Shown here: in pieces, positions 54,824-64,000 of the stretch
How the letters are laid out: every line of letters starts with the position of its first letter
Position numbering within the stretch: position 1 is the first letter of the stretch
Source: Rhizobium sp. Root482
GTDB lineage: Bacteria; Pseudomonadota; Alphaproteobacteria; Rhizobiales; Rhizobiaceae
Assembly: GCF_001426565.1 (NCBI RefSeq)
Contig: NZ_LMFA01000021.1
Span: 330,458-394,457 of the forward strand
Length of the DNA stretch: 64,000 bases
Direction: 5' to 3'
Notes under the pieces: model-generated
Database searches by the model: none
Seen by the model: only the letters and a program-made list of their open reading frames with translations
Told to the model about the DNA's origin: nothing
Made by a program: the position numbers and the translations under genes

Positions 54824-56283
54824 CGGAAAAACTGGCGGATGCGCTGGCCGTTGCGCTCGATTTCCACGCGCCAGAGCGACGGATCGGACTGGGCAAGCGC
54901 TTCCAGCGTCTCCGACGTCTCGATCGGCGTACCGTTGACGGCGACGACGATGTCCTTGGGCTGGAAGCCGACACGGGCGGCCGGCGAACCGCGATTGACC
55001 TCGGTGACGACCACGCCCGTAGACGATGTCGGCATATGCAGTTCGTCGGCCAGGCGCGGCGAGAGATTGCCGACCACAGCGCCGGCAAAGGGATTGCGGC
55101 CTTCGATCAGCCGCTCGTCGCGGGGCTTGGTTTCCGGCGCCTCCGCCAGCGTCATCGTCACGTCGCGGGTCTTGCCGTTCTCGCTCACCGTCACCCGCGC
55201 GTCATGGCCGATGCCGACCGTGGTCAGGCGGTAGCCCAGCGCATCGGGATGTTCCACCTCGATGCCATTGACGGCAACGATCACCTGCCCCGGCTTGAGG
55301 CCCGCCCGATCTGCCGGACTATCCTCCGTCACTGCGCTGACCAGGGCACCGCGGGCACGATCAAGGCCGAGCGCGTCTGCGACTTCCGAGGTCACCGGCT
55401 CGAAACGCGCGCCGATATAGGGGCGTGTGAAGCTGCCATTGCCGCCTTCGGCGGAGGCGACGAAAACCTTGACGAGATTGGCCGGAATGGCGAAGCCGAC
55501 GCCGTTCGAGCCGCCGCCGCGCGAAAAGATCGCCGTGTTGATGCCGATCAGCTGGCCGTTCATGTCGATCAGGCCGCCGCCGGAATTGCCGGGATTGATG
55601 GAGGCATCGGTCTGGATGAAGAAGCCGAAATCGCCGGAGACGATCTGGTTGCGGGCCAGTGCGGAAACGATGCCGCTGGTGACCGTCTGGCCGACGCCGA
55701 AGGGATTGCCGATCGCAAGAACGAGATCGCCGACCTCGACAGCATCCGAATCACCGAAGGGCACGATGTCGAAGGGGCCATCGGACTTGATCTTGAGCAC
55801 CGCCAGATCCAGCCGGTCGTCCTTGAGGATGACGGTGCTTTCGAATTCCCGGCCATCGGCGAGCGCCACCTTGATGTCATCGGCATCGGCGATCACGTGA
55901 TTGTTGGTCACCACGATGCCATCCTGCCCGACAATGACGCCTGAGCCGAGCGAGGACTGCTTTTCAGAGCGGTTCGGCATCCTCTGGCCGAAGAACTGCT
56001 CGAAGAAGGGGTCGTCGGCAAAGGGAGAGCGACGCTCGACCGTCTTTTCCGCATAGACATTCACCACCGCATTTGCGGTGCGCTTGACCAGCGGCGCGAA
56101 GGAAAGCTGCATTTCGGCATTGCTCTGCGGCAGGACCTTCGGTGTCTGCGCCTGCGTGACGGCGCCCGTCTGGGCGGGAGTATCAGCGGGCTCGCCGGCG
56201 GCAAATCCGACGACCGCGACGCCGGTGAAAAGAGCAAGGCCGGACAGGGCGGAAAGGACGAAGACGAGAGGCGAACGGTTCAT
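54820..56283 (-). CDS. Do-type periplasmic serine protease (DegP/DegQ family)
   Basis: 487-residue HtrA protease: signal peptide/anchor (about residues 7-30), trypsin-like domain with His in VVTNNHVIA, Asp in DRLDLAVLKI and Ser in INPGNSGGGLI, then two PDZ domains (about 280-370 and 390-480). Degrades or holds misfolded envelope proteins. The ATG at 56283 has AGGA eight bases upstream; 56292 is an alternative. It follows rplQ after a terminator and is coupled to rarA. Confidence 0.94.
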   Translation of the reverse strand: MNRSPLVFVLSALSGLALFTGVAVVGFAAGEPADTPAQTGAVTQAQTPKVLPQSNAEMQLSFAPLVKRTANAVVNVYAEKTVERRSPFADDPFFEQFFGQRMPNRSEKQSSLGSGVIVGQDGIVVTNNHVIADADDIKVALADGREFESTVILKDDRLDLAVLKIKSDGPFDIVPFGDSDAVEVGDLVLAIGNPFGVGQTVTSGIVSALARNQIVSGDFGFFIQTDASINPGNSGGGLIDMNGQLIGINTAIFSRGGGSNGVGFAIPANLVKVFVASAEGGNGSFTRPYIGARFEPVTSEVADALGLDRARGALVSAVTEDSPADRAGLKPGQVIVAVNGIEVEHPDALGYRLTTVGIGHDARVTVSENGKTRDVTMTLAEAPETKPRDERLIEGRNPFAGAVVGNLSPRLADELHMPTSSTGVVVTEVNRGSPAARVGFQPKDIVVAVNGTPIETSETLEALAQSDPSLWRVEIERNGQRIRQFFR

Positions 56284-56411
56284 GCGGGGCATCCTGGCGG
56301 TATGGGACAAGAGCAATAGAGATAGGCTTTCAGCGATAGAAAGCAAAGACGGCGGAACCGTGAAAATGCCTTCCCGGCCCGTAAATGCCCTGCCCGCCCC
56401 TTGCCCGAAAC

Positions 56412-56442
56412 GTAAAACAGCCGGGCTTTTGGCCCGGCTGTC
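56412..56442 (-). terminator. Terminator of the ribosomal operon after rplQ
   Basis: On the minus strand ACAGCCGGGC, loop CAAAA, GCCCGGCTGT followed by TTTACGTTT, about 25 bases after the rplQ stop. Confidence 0.9.
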
Positions 56443-56466
56443 TCAAACGTCCGAAGGATCGGATGC

Positions 56467-56892
56467 TTATGCTGCTTCAGCGGCTTCCGCTTCGGCGGCA
56501 ACGCGTGCGATATCCTTGGCGCCCTTGGCGGAGGTGTCGCGATCGACGAATTCGATGACGGCCAGAGCCGCATTGTCGCCGTGACGGAAACCGGCCTTCA
56601 TGATGCGCAGGTAGCCGCCGTTGCGGGTTGCGTAACGGGTGGCGATGGCGTCGAACAGCTTGGCAACGACAGCGACGTCGCGAATCTGCGAAATGGCCTG
56701 ACGACGGGCATGCAGGTCACCGCGCTTGCCGAGCGTGACGAGCTTCTCGACGATCGGGCGGATTTCCTTTGCCTTCGGCAGGGTGGTGACGATCTGCTCA
56801 TGCTCGATGAGCGAGGCAGCCATGTTGGCGAACATTGCCTTACGGTGGCTGGCGGTTCTGTTCAGCTTGCGGCCGGCGACGCGATGGCGCAT
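56467..56892 (-). CDS. rplQ: Ribosomal protein L17
   Basis: 141 residues of the large-subunit protein near the exit tunnel. [20 protein letters not shown] and [18 protein letters not shown] are family hallmarks; the Ala/Glu-rich C-terminal extension of about 20 residues is usual in Rhizobiales. Last gene of the alpha operon. Confidence 0.98.
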   Translation of the reverse strand: MRHRVAGRKLNRTASHRKAMFANMAASLIEHEQIVTTLPKAKEIRPIVEKLVTLGKRGDLHARRQAISQIRDVAVVAKLFDAIATRYATRNGGYLRIMKAGFRHGDNAALAVIEFVDRDTSAKGAKDIARVAAEAEAAEAA

Positions 56893-56982
56893 TGCTATTC
56901 TCCTTTAAGTGCAGGTACCCCGATCTTTGCTGGGCCTGCCGTTTCCTGGCACATACAGGTTCGAAACCTGCTGTTTGACTGG

Positions 56983-57006
56983 GAAAGGCAGAGGTTTAAC
57001 CTGCCT
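56983..57006 (-). terminator. Hairpin between rpoA and rplQ
   Basis: AAAGGCAG, about 9-base loop, CTGCCTTT forms an 8-bp stem just downstream of the rpoA stop. On the minus strand no T-run follows, so it may be an RNA processing or stability element rather than a terminator. A second palindrome, CAGGTTCGAAACCTG, lies at about 56957-56971. Confidence 0.5.
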
Positions 57007-57015
57007 TTTTGTTTG

Positions 57016-58026
57016 TTAGTATTGGTCTTCGTAGCGCTTGGCGAGATCTTCGATGTTCTCGGGCGGCCATGCGGGCACTTCCATGCCGAGATGCAGGCCC
57101 ATGGAAGCGAGAACTTCCTTGATTTCGTTGAGCGACTTGCGGCCAAAGTTCGGAGTGCGAAGCATTTCGGCTTCGGTCTTCTGAATGAGGTCGCCGATAT
57201 AGACGATATTGTCGTTCTTCAGGCAGTTGGCCGAACGGACGGAGAGTTCCAGTTCGTCGACCTTCTTGAGCAGAGCCGGGTTGAACGCCAGTTCGGTAAC
57301 GGCTTCTTCTTCGGCTTCCTTCTGCGGCTCGTCGAAATTGACGAAGACGCCGAGCTGGTCCTGAAGGATGCGGGCCGCGAAAGCGACTGCATCTTCACCG
57401 GTGACGGAACCATCGGTCTCGATCTGCATCGACAGCTTGTCGTAATCAAGAACCTGACCTTCACGGGTGTTTTCCACCTTGTAGGACACTTTCTTGACCG
57501 GCGAATACAGGCTGTCGACCGGGATGAGGCCAATCGGCGCATCTTCCGAACGGTTGCGGTCGGCCGGCACATAGCCCTTGCCGTTGTTGACGGTGAATTC
57601 CATGCGGATTTCGGCGCCCTCGTCGAGGGTGCAGATCACATGGTTCGGGTTGAGGATTTCGATATCGCCAACCGTCTGGATGTCACCGGCGGTCACAACG
57701 CCCGGGCCCTGCTTGCGCACGACCATGCGCTTTGCATCGTCGCCATCCATCTTGATGGCGATTTCCTTGATGTTGAGCACGATGTCCGTCACGTCTTCCC
57801 GGACACCCGGGATCGAGGAGAACTCGTGCAGGACGCCGTCGATCTGGACCGCGGTAACCGCGGCACCCCGAAGCGACGACAGGAGAACGCGGCGCAGCGC
57901 GTTGCCGAGGGTCAGGCCGAAGCCACGCTCCAGCGGCTCGGCAACAAGGCTTACCTTGGTGCGGCCGGAAGAGGAGAACTCGACCTTGTTCGGCTTGATC
58001 AGTTCCTGCCAGTTTTTCTGAATCAT
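57016..58026 (-). CDS. rpoA: RNA polymerase alpha subunit
   Basis: 336 residues: N-terminal dimerisation/assembly domain (about 1-235; [21 protein letters not shown]), linker, and C-terminal domain with the DNA/activator-contacting helix ([33 protein letters not shown]-like). The ATG at 58026 ([10 protein letters not shown]) is the conserved start. Between rpsK and rplQ as usual. Confidence 0.99.
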   Translation of the reverse strand: MIQKNWQELIKPNKVEFSSSGRTKVSLVAEPLERGFGLTLGNALRRVLLSSLRGAAVTAVQIDGVLHEFSSIPGVREDVTDIVLNIKEIAIKMDGDDAKRMVVRKQGPGVVTAGDIQTVGDIEILNPNHVICTLDEGAEIRMEFTVNNGKGYVPADRNRSEDAPIGLIPVDSLYSPVKKVSYKVENTREGQVLDYDKLSMQIETDGSVTGEDAVAFAARILQDQLGVFVNFDEPQKEAEEEAVTELAFNPALLKKVDELELSVRSANCLKNDNIVYIGDLIQKTEAEMLRTPNFGRKSLNEIKEVLASMGLHLGMEVPAWPPENIEDLAKRYEDQY

Positions 58027-58123
58027 ATGTTTTGCCTTCCGTTCGTTGCCACCATCCAATCGTGGCAACCGAGCCTTGAAGCGCCGGAGGGATCACTCCC
58101 TGCCGGCTTGACGAATGGTGCGA

Positions 58124-58513
58124 TTAAACGCGGCGCTTCTTGCGCGGGCGGCAGCCATTGTGCGGGATCGGCGTCACGTCACGGATGGAGGTGATCATGA
58201 AGCCCGCAGCCTGGAGCGCGCGCAGAGCCGATTCACGGCCGGAACCCGGGCCGCAAACTTCGACTTCGAGCGTCTTCATGCCATGTTCCTGAGCCTTCTT
58301 GGCCGCATCTTCGGCAGCCATCTGGGCTGCGAACGGGGTCGACTTGCGCGAACCCTTGAAGCCCTTCGAACCGGCCGACGACCAGGCAATTGCATTGCCC
58401 TGTGCATCGGTGATGGTGATCATCGTGTTGTTGAACGACGAATTGACGTGAGCGACGCCCGTCGAAATGTTTTTCCGCTCGCGACGGCGAACGCGTGTGG
58501 CTTCCTTGGCCAT
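58124..58513 (-). CDS. rpsK: Ribosomal protein S11
   Basis: 129 residues. Conserved parts are [37 protein letters not shown] and the C-terminal [15 protein letters not shown]. Start at [10 protein letters not shown] (58513); the open frame extends 29 codons upstream without similarity. The leader carries a partial copy of a repeat seen again at 58636-58677. Confidence 0.98.
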   Translation of the reverse strand: MAKEATRVRRRERKNISTGVAHVNSSFNNTMITITDAQGNAIAWSSAGSKGFKGSRKSTPFAAQMAAEDAAKKAQEHGMKTLEVEVCGPGSGRESALRALQAAGFMITSIRDVTPIPHNGCRPRKKRRV

Positions 58514-58534
58514 GATAACCCTTTCGTTGATCTC

Positions 58535-58674
58535 TTCACCGCCGTAACACCAGCGGCTCCACCGGGAAGAGGAAACCCCCTGCCCTGAATATTCAGTCAT
58601 GCGCGAAGCGACAAACCAATCCGCGCGGCGATATCGTCACTGCCGTAATGCCAGCAGCTCCACCGGAAGGACAC
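58535..58674 (-). repeat. Imperfect 35-base repeat pair in the rpsM-rpsK gap
   Basis: On the minus strand CCGGTGGAGCCGCTGGTGTT (within about 58535-58565) and CCGGTGGAGCTGCTGGCATT (within about 58636-58666) are each followed by ACGGC. The copies are roughly 80 percent alike. Function unknown. Confidence 0.6.
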
Positions 58675-58697
58675 GAAGCAGCGCCCCTCCGAAACTA

Positions 58698-58727
58698 GAA
58701 AAGAGGCCGGCGCCAGGCACCAGCCTC
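58698..58727 (-). terminator. Terminator-like hairpin between rpsM and rpsK
   Basis: On the minus strand GAGGCTGGTGC, loop CTG, GCGCCGGCCTC (11 bp, two G-U pairs) followed by TTTTCT, 23 bases after rpsM. It would separate S13 from S11, alpha and L17 by partial termination. Confidence 0.75.
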
Positions 58728-58749
58728 CGCATTTCCCATGCGGGGAAAC

Positions 58750-59118
58750 TTACTTCTTCTTGCCTGCAATCGCCTTTGCCGGACCCTTGCGGGTGCGGGC
58801 ATTGGTGTGCGTGCGCTGGCCGCGAACCGGCAGCGAGCGACGATGACGCAGGCCGCGATAGCAACCCAGATCCATCAGACGCTTGATGTTCATCGAGGTC
58901 TCGCGACGCAGGTCGCCTTCGACCTGGTAGTCGCGGTCGATGGTTTCGCGGATCTGAAGAACTTCAGCATCCGTCAATTGATGCACACGACGTTCAGCCG
59001 GGATACCGACCTTCTCGACGATTTCCTGTGCGAACTTCGCTCCGATCCCGTGAATGTAACGAAGCGCGATTACTACGCGCTTGCTCGTCGGGATGTTGAC
59101 GCCAGCGATACGTGCCAC
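58750..59118 (-). CDS. rpsM: Ribosomal protein S13
   Basis: 122 residues: [20 protein letters not shown] at the start, the helix-two-turn-helix middle and the basic C-terminus ([19 protein letters not shown]). Head protein of the small subunit contacting the P-site tRNA. A 222-base gap precedes it, holding a possible promoter (TTGACT on the minus strand near 59312). Confidence 0.99.
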   Translation of the reverse strand: MARIAGVNIPTSKRVVIALRYIHGIGAKFAQEIVEKVGIPAERRVHQLTDAEVLQIRETIDRDYQVEGDLRRETSMNIKRLMDLGCYRGLRHRRSLPVRGQRTHTNARTRKGPAKAIAGKKK

Positions 59119-59340
59119 GCCTGTTCTCCTTGCTTCCAGTTGCCGTCCGGCAATAGGTGCTTCGTTATGCAGCCCAAAGGCCGACGTTAAAATCGTGTTC
59201 GGGACACGTCAAAAGAATCGCGCCCGGACTTCGTTCGTGAAATCCGCGCCGATCCCTTGCATGTCGCGAGTTAGCGCGGTCTTTGAAGGAATCGACCACA
59301 AAAGTCAACTCCCCGGCGGCCCTTTTTCAAGAACGGCCTC

Positions 59341-59937
59341 TCAGGCGTCGGCCGAAGCCGAAGCCAGTATCCTGTTGATTTCGGCGGTGACGGTCTCAAC
59401 CGCCGCCATGCCGTCTACCGTACGAAGCTGGCCGGTCATCGCATAATGCTGCGACAGCGGCGCCGTCTTCTCGCGATATTCGACAAGCCGTTTCCTGAAC
59501 GCTTCCGGATTGTCGTCGGAGCGAACCTTGCCGCCTGCGGCAAGTGTTTCAGCTACCCGATTCTCGATCCGCCGCACAAGAGCGGTTTCATCGACTTTCA
59601 ATTCGATTACGGAATCGAGCTGCAAACCTTTTCCCTTGAGCATGGCATCCAGCGCCACGGCCTGCGGGACGGTGCGCGGATAGCCATCGAGAATGAAGCC
59701 GGCGGCGCAATCGGCCATGTCGATCCGGTCCGAAACGATCTCGTTGACGATCTCGTCGGAGACCAGCTGGCCAGCGTCCATGACGGCCTTGGCGCGCTTG
59801 CCGACATCGCTGCCGTCAGCCACGGCAGCCCGCAGCATATCACCGGTGGACAGTTGCGGAATGCCGTATTTTTCTGTCAGGAGCTTGGCTTGCGTTCCCT
59901 TGCCAGCTCCCGGCGGTCCCAGAAATATCAGTCTCAT
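59341..59937 (-). CDS. adk: Adenylate kinase, short form
   Basis: 198 residues. P-loop GPPGAGKGT (7-15), AMP-site [11 protein letters not shown] and [11 protein letters not shown], and the LID region reduced to [21 protein letters not shown], without the zinc-type LID, as usual in Rhizobiales. Makes two ADP from ATP and AMP. Overlaps the end of secY by four bases, so coupled. Confidence 0.97.
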   Translation of the reverse strand: MRLIFLGPPGAGKGTQAKLLTEKYGIPQLSTGDMLRAAVADGSDVGKRAKAVMDAGQLVSDEIVNEIVSDRIDMADCAAGFILDGYPRTVPQAVALDAMLKGKGLQLDSVIELKVDETALVRRIENRVAETLAAGGKVRSDDNPEAFRKRLVEYREKTAPLSQHYAMTGQLRTVDGMAAVETVTAEINRILASASADA

Positions 59938-61274
59938 CGGCCCCTCTTCCCTCCGCGCAGCTTTGATTTCTTGATCAGCCCCTCATATTGCTGAGCAATC
60001 AGGTGACCCTGTATCTGTGCTACAGTATCAAGGGTAACGCTGACAACAATCAAAAGCGACGTACCACCAAGGTAGAACGGCACGCCGGTCTGCGCGATGA
60101 GAACTTCAGGCAGAATGCAGACGAAGACCAGATAGAGCGCGCCGACTGCGGTGATGCGTGTCAGCACGTAATCGATATATTCCGCGGTGCGCTCGCCCGG
60201 GCGAATCCCCAGGATGAAGCCGCCGTGCTTCTTCAGATTGTCGGCCGTATCCTTCGGATTGAAGACGATGGCCGTATAGAAGAAGGCGAAGAAGGCGATC
60301 ATGGCGCCGGAGAGGATCATATAGAGCGGCTGGCCGTGGCCGAGCGCGGCAATAACCGTGGTCGCCCAGCCGGGAAGGCTCGCGCTATTGGCAAAGCCTG
60401 CAAGCGTTGCCGGCAGAAGCAGCAGCGACGAGGCGAAGATGGCAGGAATGACGCCAGCCGTGTTGAGCTTCAGCGGCAGATGCGAGGTATCGCCCTGGAA
60501 CATCTTGTTGCCGACCTGGCGCTTCGGATACTGGATCAGAAGCCGGCGCTGCGCCCGCTCGACGAAGACGATCAGCGCGATGACGGCCACCACCATGACG
60601 ATGACGGCCAGGATGAGCGGCGTCGACAGGGCGCCGGTGCGGCCGAGTTCCAGCGTTCCGGCGAAGGCGGACGGCAGAGCGGCGACGATGCCCGCGAAAA
60701 TGATCAGCGAAATGCCGTTGCCGATGCCGCGCGAGGTGATCTGCTCACCCAGCCACATCAGGAACATGGTGCCGCCGAGCAACGAAATGACCGTCGAAAC
60801 CCTGAAGAACCAGCCTGGATCGGCCACGAGACCGTTGCCGCTTTCAAGGCCGGCGGCGATGGCATAGGCCTGCACCGTGCCGAGCAGAACCGTGCCGTAG
60901 CGCGTATACTGGTTGATGACCTTGCGGCCCTGCTCGCCTTCCTTCTTCAACTGTTCGAGCGAAGGGACGACGGAGGTCATCAGCTGAACAATGATGGAGG
61001 CAGAGATATAGGGCATGATGCCGAGCGCGAAGATCGCCATGCGCTCGACGGCGCCACCCGAAAACATGTTGAAAAGGCCGAGAATGCCGCCGCTCTGGCT
61101 CTGGAAAGCCTGGGCGAACGCTTCCAGATTGAGGCCTGGCAGCGGGATATAGGTTCCCAGTCGATAGATCAGCAGGGCGCCCAGCGTGAACCAGAGGCGT
61201 TTCTTCAGATCATGCGCCTTGGAGAAAGTCGAAAAATTCAGATTGGAGGCGAGCTGTTCCGCTGCAGAAGCCAT
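59934..61274 (-). CDS. secY: Preprotein translocase subunit SecY
   Basis: 446 residues, ten membrane helices. The plug and pore-ring segments ([13 protein letters not shown] region), the cytoplasmic C5 loop and the C-terminal helices are all recognisable (for example [18 protein letters not shown] and [16 protein letters not shown]). Forms the protein-conducting channel with SecE and SecG; secG is near the left end of this window. Separated from rplO by 253 bases with a hairpin. Confidence 0.98.
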   Translation of the reverse strand: MASAAEQLASNLNFSTFSKAHDLKKRLWFTLGALLIYRLGTYIPLPGLNLEAFAQAFQSQSGGILGLFNMFSGGAVERMAIFALGIMPYISASIIVQLMTSVVPSLEQLKKEGEQGRKVINQYTRYGTVLLGTVQAYAIAAGLESGNGLVADPGWFFRVSTVISLLGGTMFLMWLGEQITSRGIGNGISLIIFAGIVAALPSAFAGTLELGRTGALSTPLILAVIVMVVAVIALIVFVERAQRRLLIQYPKRQVGNKMFQGDTSHLPLKLNTAGVIPAIFASSLLLLPATLAGFANSASLPGWATTVIAALGHGQPLYMILSGAMIAFFAFFYTAIVFNPKDTADNLKKHGGFILGIRPGERTAEYIDYVLTRITAVGALYLVFVCILPEVLIAQTGVPFYLGGTSLLIVVSVTLDTVAQIQGHLIAQQYEGLIKKSKLRGGKRGR

Positions 61275-61484
61275 GCAATTCTCCGCGTAGCCAGTTCGAA
61301 ACCCGCGGGAAAACCCGGTCGGCTCCGGAAAGGCTATCTTCTTTTATGAAAACCGGCCTGGAAATGATTGCAGACGCAATCCCGTGCCATACCGCGGTTC
61401 CCGTTCAATATTCTGCGCCGGACAAATCCGGCCGCGCATTCCGCCCGCCAGTCATATGGGCCATGAGGCTCTCATATGGGAGCA

Positions 61485-61517
61485 AAACCGCCCGGTGTGA
61501 AGCACCCCGGGCGGTCG
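61485..61517 (-). terminator. Terminator-like hairpin between rplO and secY
   Basis: On the minus strand ACCGCCCGG, 9-to-10-base loop, CCGGGCGGT followed by TTTGC, about 10 bases after the rplO stop. Likely partial termination, since secY must still be expressed. Confidence 0.75.
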
Positions 61518-61527
61518 ATAGCGATAA

Positions 61528-61998
61528 TTATTCGGCAGCGCCGGCGAGAAGCTTGATGGCGCCGCCAGCCTTTTCGATCTTTTCGATCGCAGGCTTGGAT
61601 GCACCGGCAACTTCGAGCGACAGCTTCGCCTTCAGTTCGCCATCGGCGAGAACGCGGATGCCGTCCTTGGCGCGACGGATGACGCCGGCGGCCTGGAGAG
61701 CAGCAGCATCGATGGTCTTGGACGCATCAAGCTTCTTGGCATCGATGGCGATCTGGATGCGGCCGAGCGACACAACGACAAAATCCGAACGGAAGATGTT
61801 GTTGAAGCCGCGCTTCGGCAGGCGACGGTAGATGGGCATCTGGCCGCCTTCGAAGCCGTTGATAGCCACGCCCGAACGTGCCTTCTGACCCTTGACACCG
61901 CGGCCGGCAGTCTTGCCGGATCCGGAGCCGATGCCGCGGCCGAGACGCTTGCGGTTCTTGGTCGAACCTTCGTTGTCTTTGATTTCATTCAGTTTCAT
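61528..61998 (-). CDS. rplO: Ribosomal protein L15
   Basis: 156 residues: the Arg/Gly-rich N-terminus [18 protein letters not shown] is the binding extension; C-terminal part is globular. Late-assembly protein of the large subunit. Thirteen bases downstream of rpmD. Confidence 0.98.
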   Translation of the reverse strand: MKLNEIKDNEGSTKNRKRLGRGIGSGSGKTAGRGVKGQKARSGVAINGFEGGQMPIYRRLPKRGFNNIFRSDFVVVSLGRIQIAIDAKKLDASKTIDAAALQAAGVIRRAKDGIRVLADGELKAKLSLEVAGASKPAIEKIEKAGGAIKLLAGAAE

Positions 61999-62011
61999 GA
62001 TGGTATCCCCC

Positions 62012-62215
62012 TCACTTCTCGTCGACGACGCGAACGAGGTGCTGGACGGCCCGGATCATGCCACGAACGGAAGGTGTATCTTCCAGGGTGCTGACCCGGT
62101 GCATCTTGTTGAGACCGAGGCCGATCAGCGTTGCGCGCTGTACGGCCGGGCGGCGAATGGGGCTACCGATCTGTTCGACCGAAACCGTCTTCTTTGCAGC
62201 TTCTTTCTTGACCAT
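62012..62215 (-). CDS. rpmD: Ribosomal protein L30
   Basis: 67 residues with the usual [20 protein letters not shown] (IGSPIRR start) and [12 protein letters not shown] end. Between rpsE and rplO in the standard order. Confidence 0.98.
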   Translation of the reverse strand: MVKKEAAKKTVSVEQIGSPIRRPAVQRATLIGLGLNKMHRVSTLEDTPSVRGMIRAVQHLVRVVDEK

Positions 62216-62227
62216 TGTCTGGCTCCC

Positions 62228-62797
62228 TTATTCTTCGGAAGCAACGCCGGCGGATACGCGGCGGCCCTGCAGGGTGGCATATTTCATGCCGCGCTGAGCT
62301 GCGATATCCTTCGGGTGCATCTGGTTCTTCAGGGCGTCGAACGTGGCGCGAATCATGTTGTACGGGTTCGACGAACCGGTCGACTTCGCAACAACGTCAT
62401 GCATGCCCAGCGTTTCGAACACGGCGCGCATCGGGCCACCGGCGATGATGCCGGTACCGGCCTTGGCAGCGCGCAGCAGAACCTTGCCGGCGCCATGACG
62501 GCCATGAACGTCATGATGAAGCGTGCGGCCCGAGCGCAGCGGAACGAAGATCAGTTCGCGCTTGGCAGCTTCGGTGGCCTTGCGGATGGCTTCCGGCACT
62601 TCGCGTGCCTTGCCATGTCCAAAGCCGACGCGGCCCTTCTGGTCGCCGACGACGACGAGAGCAGCAAAGCCGAAACGACGGCCGCCCTTGACGACTTTCG
62701 CGACGCGGTTGATGGCGACGAGCTTATCGACGAATTCGCTGTCGCGCTCCTCGCGGTTCTGGCGATCGTCGCGAGAACCTCTTTTTTCTTGTGCCAT
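62228..62797 (-). CDS. rpsE: Ribosomal protein S5
   Basis: 189 residues. [20 protein letters not shown] begins the double-stranded-RNA-like domain; [17 protein letters not shown]-type and [16 protein letters not shown] follow. A charged N-terminal tail of about 20 residues is common in the group. Decoding fidelity protein of the small subunit. A hairpin at 62846 lies in its leader. Confidence 0.98.
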   Translation of the reverse strand: MAQEKRGSRDDRQNREERDSEFVDKLVAINRVAKVVKGGRRFGFAALVVVGDQKGRVGFGHGKAREVPEAIRKATEAAKRELIFVPLRSGRTLHHDVHGRHGAGKVLLRAAKAGTGIIAGGPMRAVFETLGMHDVVAKSTGSSNPYNMIRATFDALKNQMHPKDIAAQRGMKYATLQGRRVSAGVASEE

Positions 62798-62837
62798 TGT
62801 CCTTTTCCTTTTTCTTTTCCGGGTGCAATCGGCAGAT

Positions 62838-62875
62838 TGACAAAAGTCGCTTCGGTTTCATTGAACCGAAGCGAC
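62838..62875 (-). terminator. Terminator-like hairpin between rplR and rpsE
   Basis: On the minus strand GTCGCTTCGGTT, loop CAATGA, AACCGAAGCGAC (12 bp) followed by TTTTGTC, 56 bases after rplR. A strong stem inside an operon suggests partial termination or an end-processing site. Confidence 0.75.
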
Positions 62876-62931
62876 CGGGTATTATCTGTGCAGCTTGGTC
62901 GAGTCCAGACACGAATGCCTGGAAAAGTGCA

Positions 62932-63294
62932 TCAGAAGTTCAGGCCACCCTCGCGGGCTGCCTCGGCCAGCGCCTTGACGCGGCCGTGATAGATGAAGGC
63001 GCCACGGTCAAAGACGACGTCCTTGACACCAGCCTTCGAGGCGCGCTCCGCGAGGAGCTTGCCAACGGCAGCAGCAGCTGCCGTGTCGGCACCCGTCTTG
63101 AGCGACGGACGCAGATCCGTGTCGAGTGTCGAGGCAGACGCAACGGTCTTGCCGGCAACATCATCGATAACCTGTGCATAGATGTTCTTCGACGAGCGAT
63201 GAACGGACAGGCGCAGGCGGCCATTGGCGACTGCCTTGACTTGACGGCGCACGCGGCTGGCGCGACGCACAAGTGTATCTTTCCTTGTAGCCAT
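62932..63294 (-). CDS. rplR: Ribosomal protein L18
   Basis: 120 residues. [18 protein letters not shown] and the C-terminal [20 protein letters not shown] are characteristic. Binds 5S rRNA with L5. Twelve bases downstream of rplF. Confidence 0.98.
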   Translation of the reverse strand: MATRKDTLVRRASRVRRQVKAVANGRLRLSVHRSSKNIYAQVIDDVAGKTVASASTLDTDLRPSLKTGADTAAAAAVGKLLAERASKAGVKDVVFDRGAFIYHGRVKALAEAAREGGLNF

Positions 63295-63306
63295 TTCGCG
63301 TGCTCC

Positions 63307-63843
63307 TTACTTCTTCTTGCCTTCTTTGCGGATGATCCGCTCGCCGGCATACTTGACGCCCTTGCCCTTGTAGGGCTCGGGGCCACGGTATTCGCGGATT
63401 TCCGCGGCAACCTGGCCGACCTGCTGCTTGTTGATGCCGGTGACGACGATTTCCGTCGGCTTCGGCACAGCGATCGAAATGCCTTCCGGGGTCTCGTAGA
63501 CCACGTCATGGCTGAAGCCGAGCGCCAGCTGCAGGTTCTTGCCCTGCATGGAGGCACGATAGCCGACGCCGTTGATCTCGAGCTTGCGCTCAAAACCGTC
63601 CTTGACGCCCTTGAAGATGTTTTCGATCATCGTGCGGGACATGCCCCACTTCGAGCGAGCATCCTTGGACTGGTCGACCGGGGTCACCGAGACCATATTA
63701 TTGTCTTCCAGCTTTACGACGACTTCGTCGTTAGCAACGAAGAAGAGTTCACCCTTCGGGCCCTTTGCAGTCACCGTCTGGCCATTAATCGTGGCCGTGA
63801 CACCTGCAGGAACCGAAACGGGTTTTTTACCGATACGAGACAT
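63307..63843 (-). CDS. rplF: Ribosomal protein L6
   Basis: 178 residues, the usual two related alpha/beta domains. [20 protein letters not shown] at the start and the signature [17 protein letters not shown] near the end. Located near the factor-binding site of the large subunit. Confidence 0.98.
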   Translation of the reverse strand: MSRIGKKPVSVPAGVTATINGQTVTAKGPKGELFFVANDEVVVKLEDNNMVSVTPVDQSKDARSKWGMSRTMIENIFKGVKDGFERKLEINGVGYRASMQGKNLQLALGFSHDVVYETPEGISIAVPKPTEIVVTGINKQQVGQVAAEIREYRGPEPYKGKGVKYAGERIIRKEGKKK

Positions 63844-63884
63844 TGTTCACCTGTCTGTCCGTTATGGAGATCACTGCTGCCGTA

Positions 63885-64000
63885 TTAGAATACGGAGCAG
63901 AGAACCTCGCCACCAACGTTCTGTTCGCGTGCCTGGTGATCAGCCATCACACCTTTCGGAGTCGAAAGGATAGTGATGCCGAGACCGTTCGCGACCTGCG
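63885..64000 (-). CDS. rpsH: Ribosomal protein S8, C-terminal part
   Basis: Last 37 codons and stop (TAA at 63885-63887) on the minus strand, running off the right edge. The translation includes [20 protein letters not shown] and ends EVLCSVF, the conserved S8 C-terminus. Confirms the spc operon order S8-L6-L18-S5-L30-L15. Confidence 0.97.
   Translation of the reverse strand, partial: QVANGLGITILSTPKGVMADHQAREQNVGGEVLCSVF

Noticed and set aside
59341-59937. Apparent truncation of the adenylate kinase LID
   Set aside because: Short-LID forms are normal in Rhizobiales, so this is not a defect.

Overview
The window is about 64 kb of GC-rich (roughly 60 percent or more by eye) alphaproteobacterial chromosome, almost certainly from the Rhizobiaceae (Rhizobium, Agrobacterium, Ciceribacter or Shinella range). 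The grounds are the protein sequences themselves, RIME-like intergenic palindromes, rhizobial promoter spacing at a tRNA gene, and family-typical neighbours (ATP12 chaperone beside rluC and crcB, DUF2336, DUF1489, BTLCP cysteine protease). It is mostly core genome with a few accessory patches. I see no IS element, prophage or CRISPR array.

Layout. 0-5 kb: a repeat-rich start, then pyrG, secG and tpiA on the minus strand; the 3' end of pyrG plus its downstream repeat is duplicated around a small orphan gene. 4.7-10.5 kb: a five-gene minus-strand cluster (HAD-UbiA fusion, DprE1-like oxidase, ArnE-like small transporter, SDR epimerase, class III aminotransferase) that resembles a polyprenyl-phosphate pentose pathway and is the best candidate here for an uncharacterised system. 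10.6-22 kb: esterase, parE, SDR, DUF2336, CitE-like protein, flavin reductase and nitroreductase, an exported protein, thrS. 22.1-24.5 kb: a small accessory patch with a MazE/MazF-type toxin-antitoxin pair and a DUF4238 gene, followed by 0.4 kb of non-coding DNA. 24.5-31.7 kb: DUF1697, yidD, a NifU-like scaffold, folE, hisI, patatin, CBS, rhomboid, PAS and PilZ genes. 32-43 kb: BTLCP protease, a SPOR-tailed D-Ala-D-Ala carboxypeptidase, sdaA, membrane proteins, MerR regulator, mgtE, a degenerate peptide deformylase. 43-53 kb: tRNA-Leu(GAG), lipB, drug/metabolite transporter, Xre regulator, glutathione-dependent formaldehyde oxidation (frmA and fghA), crcB, rluC, a HAD phosphatase and ATP12. 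53-56 kb: a guanidine-II riboswitch candidate with sugE/gdx, rarA, and a Do-type protease. 56.4-64 kb: the end of the spc-alpha ribosomal operon (rpsH partial, rplF, rplR, rpsE, rpmD, rplO, secY, adk, rpsM, rpsK, rpoA, rplQ), all on the minus strand.

Most notable: (i) the DprE1/UbiA-type cluster with aminotransferase and flippase-like genes; (ii) frmA lacks eight residues that include the catalytic zinc cysteine; (iii) two ACGG-loop hairpins in front of sugE; (iv) a peptide deformylase paralogue that has lost two of three metal ligands; (v) direct repeats of the pyrG tail around an orphan gene; (vi) a series of terminator-like hairpins between ribosomal protein genes. Coordinates come from reading the sequence by eye; family names are from motif recognition, not database searches.
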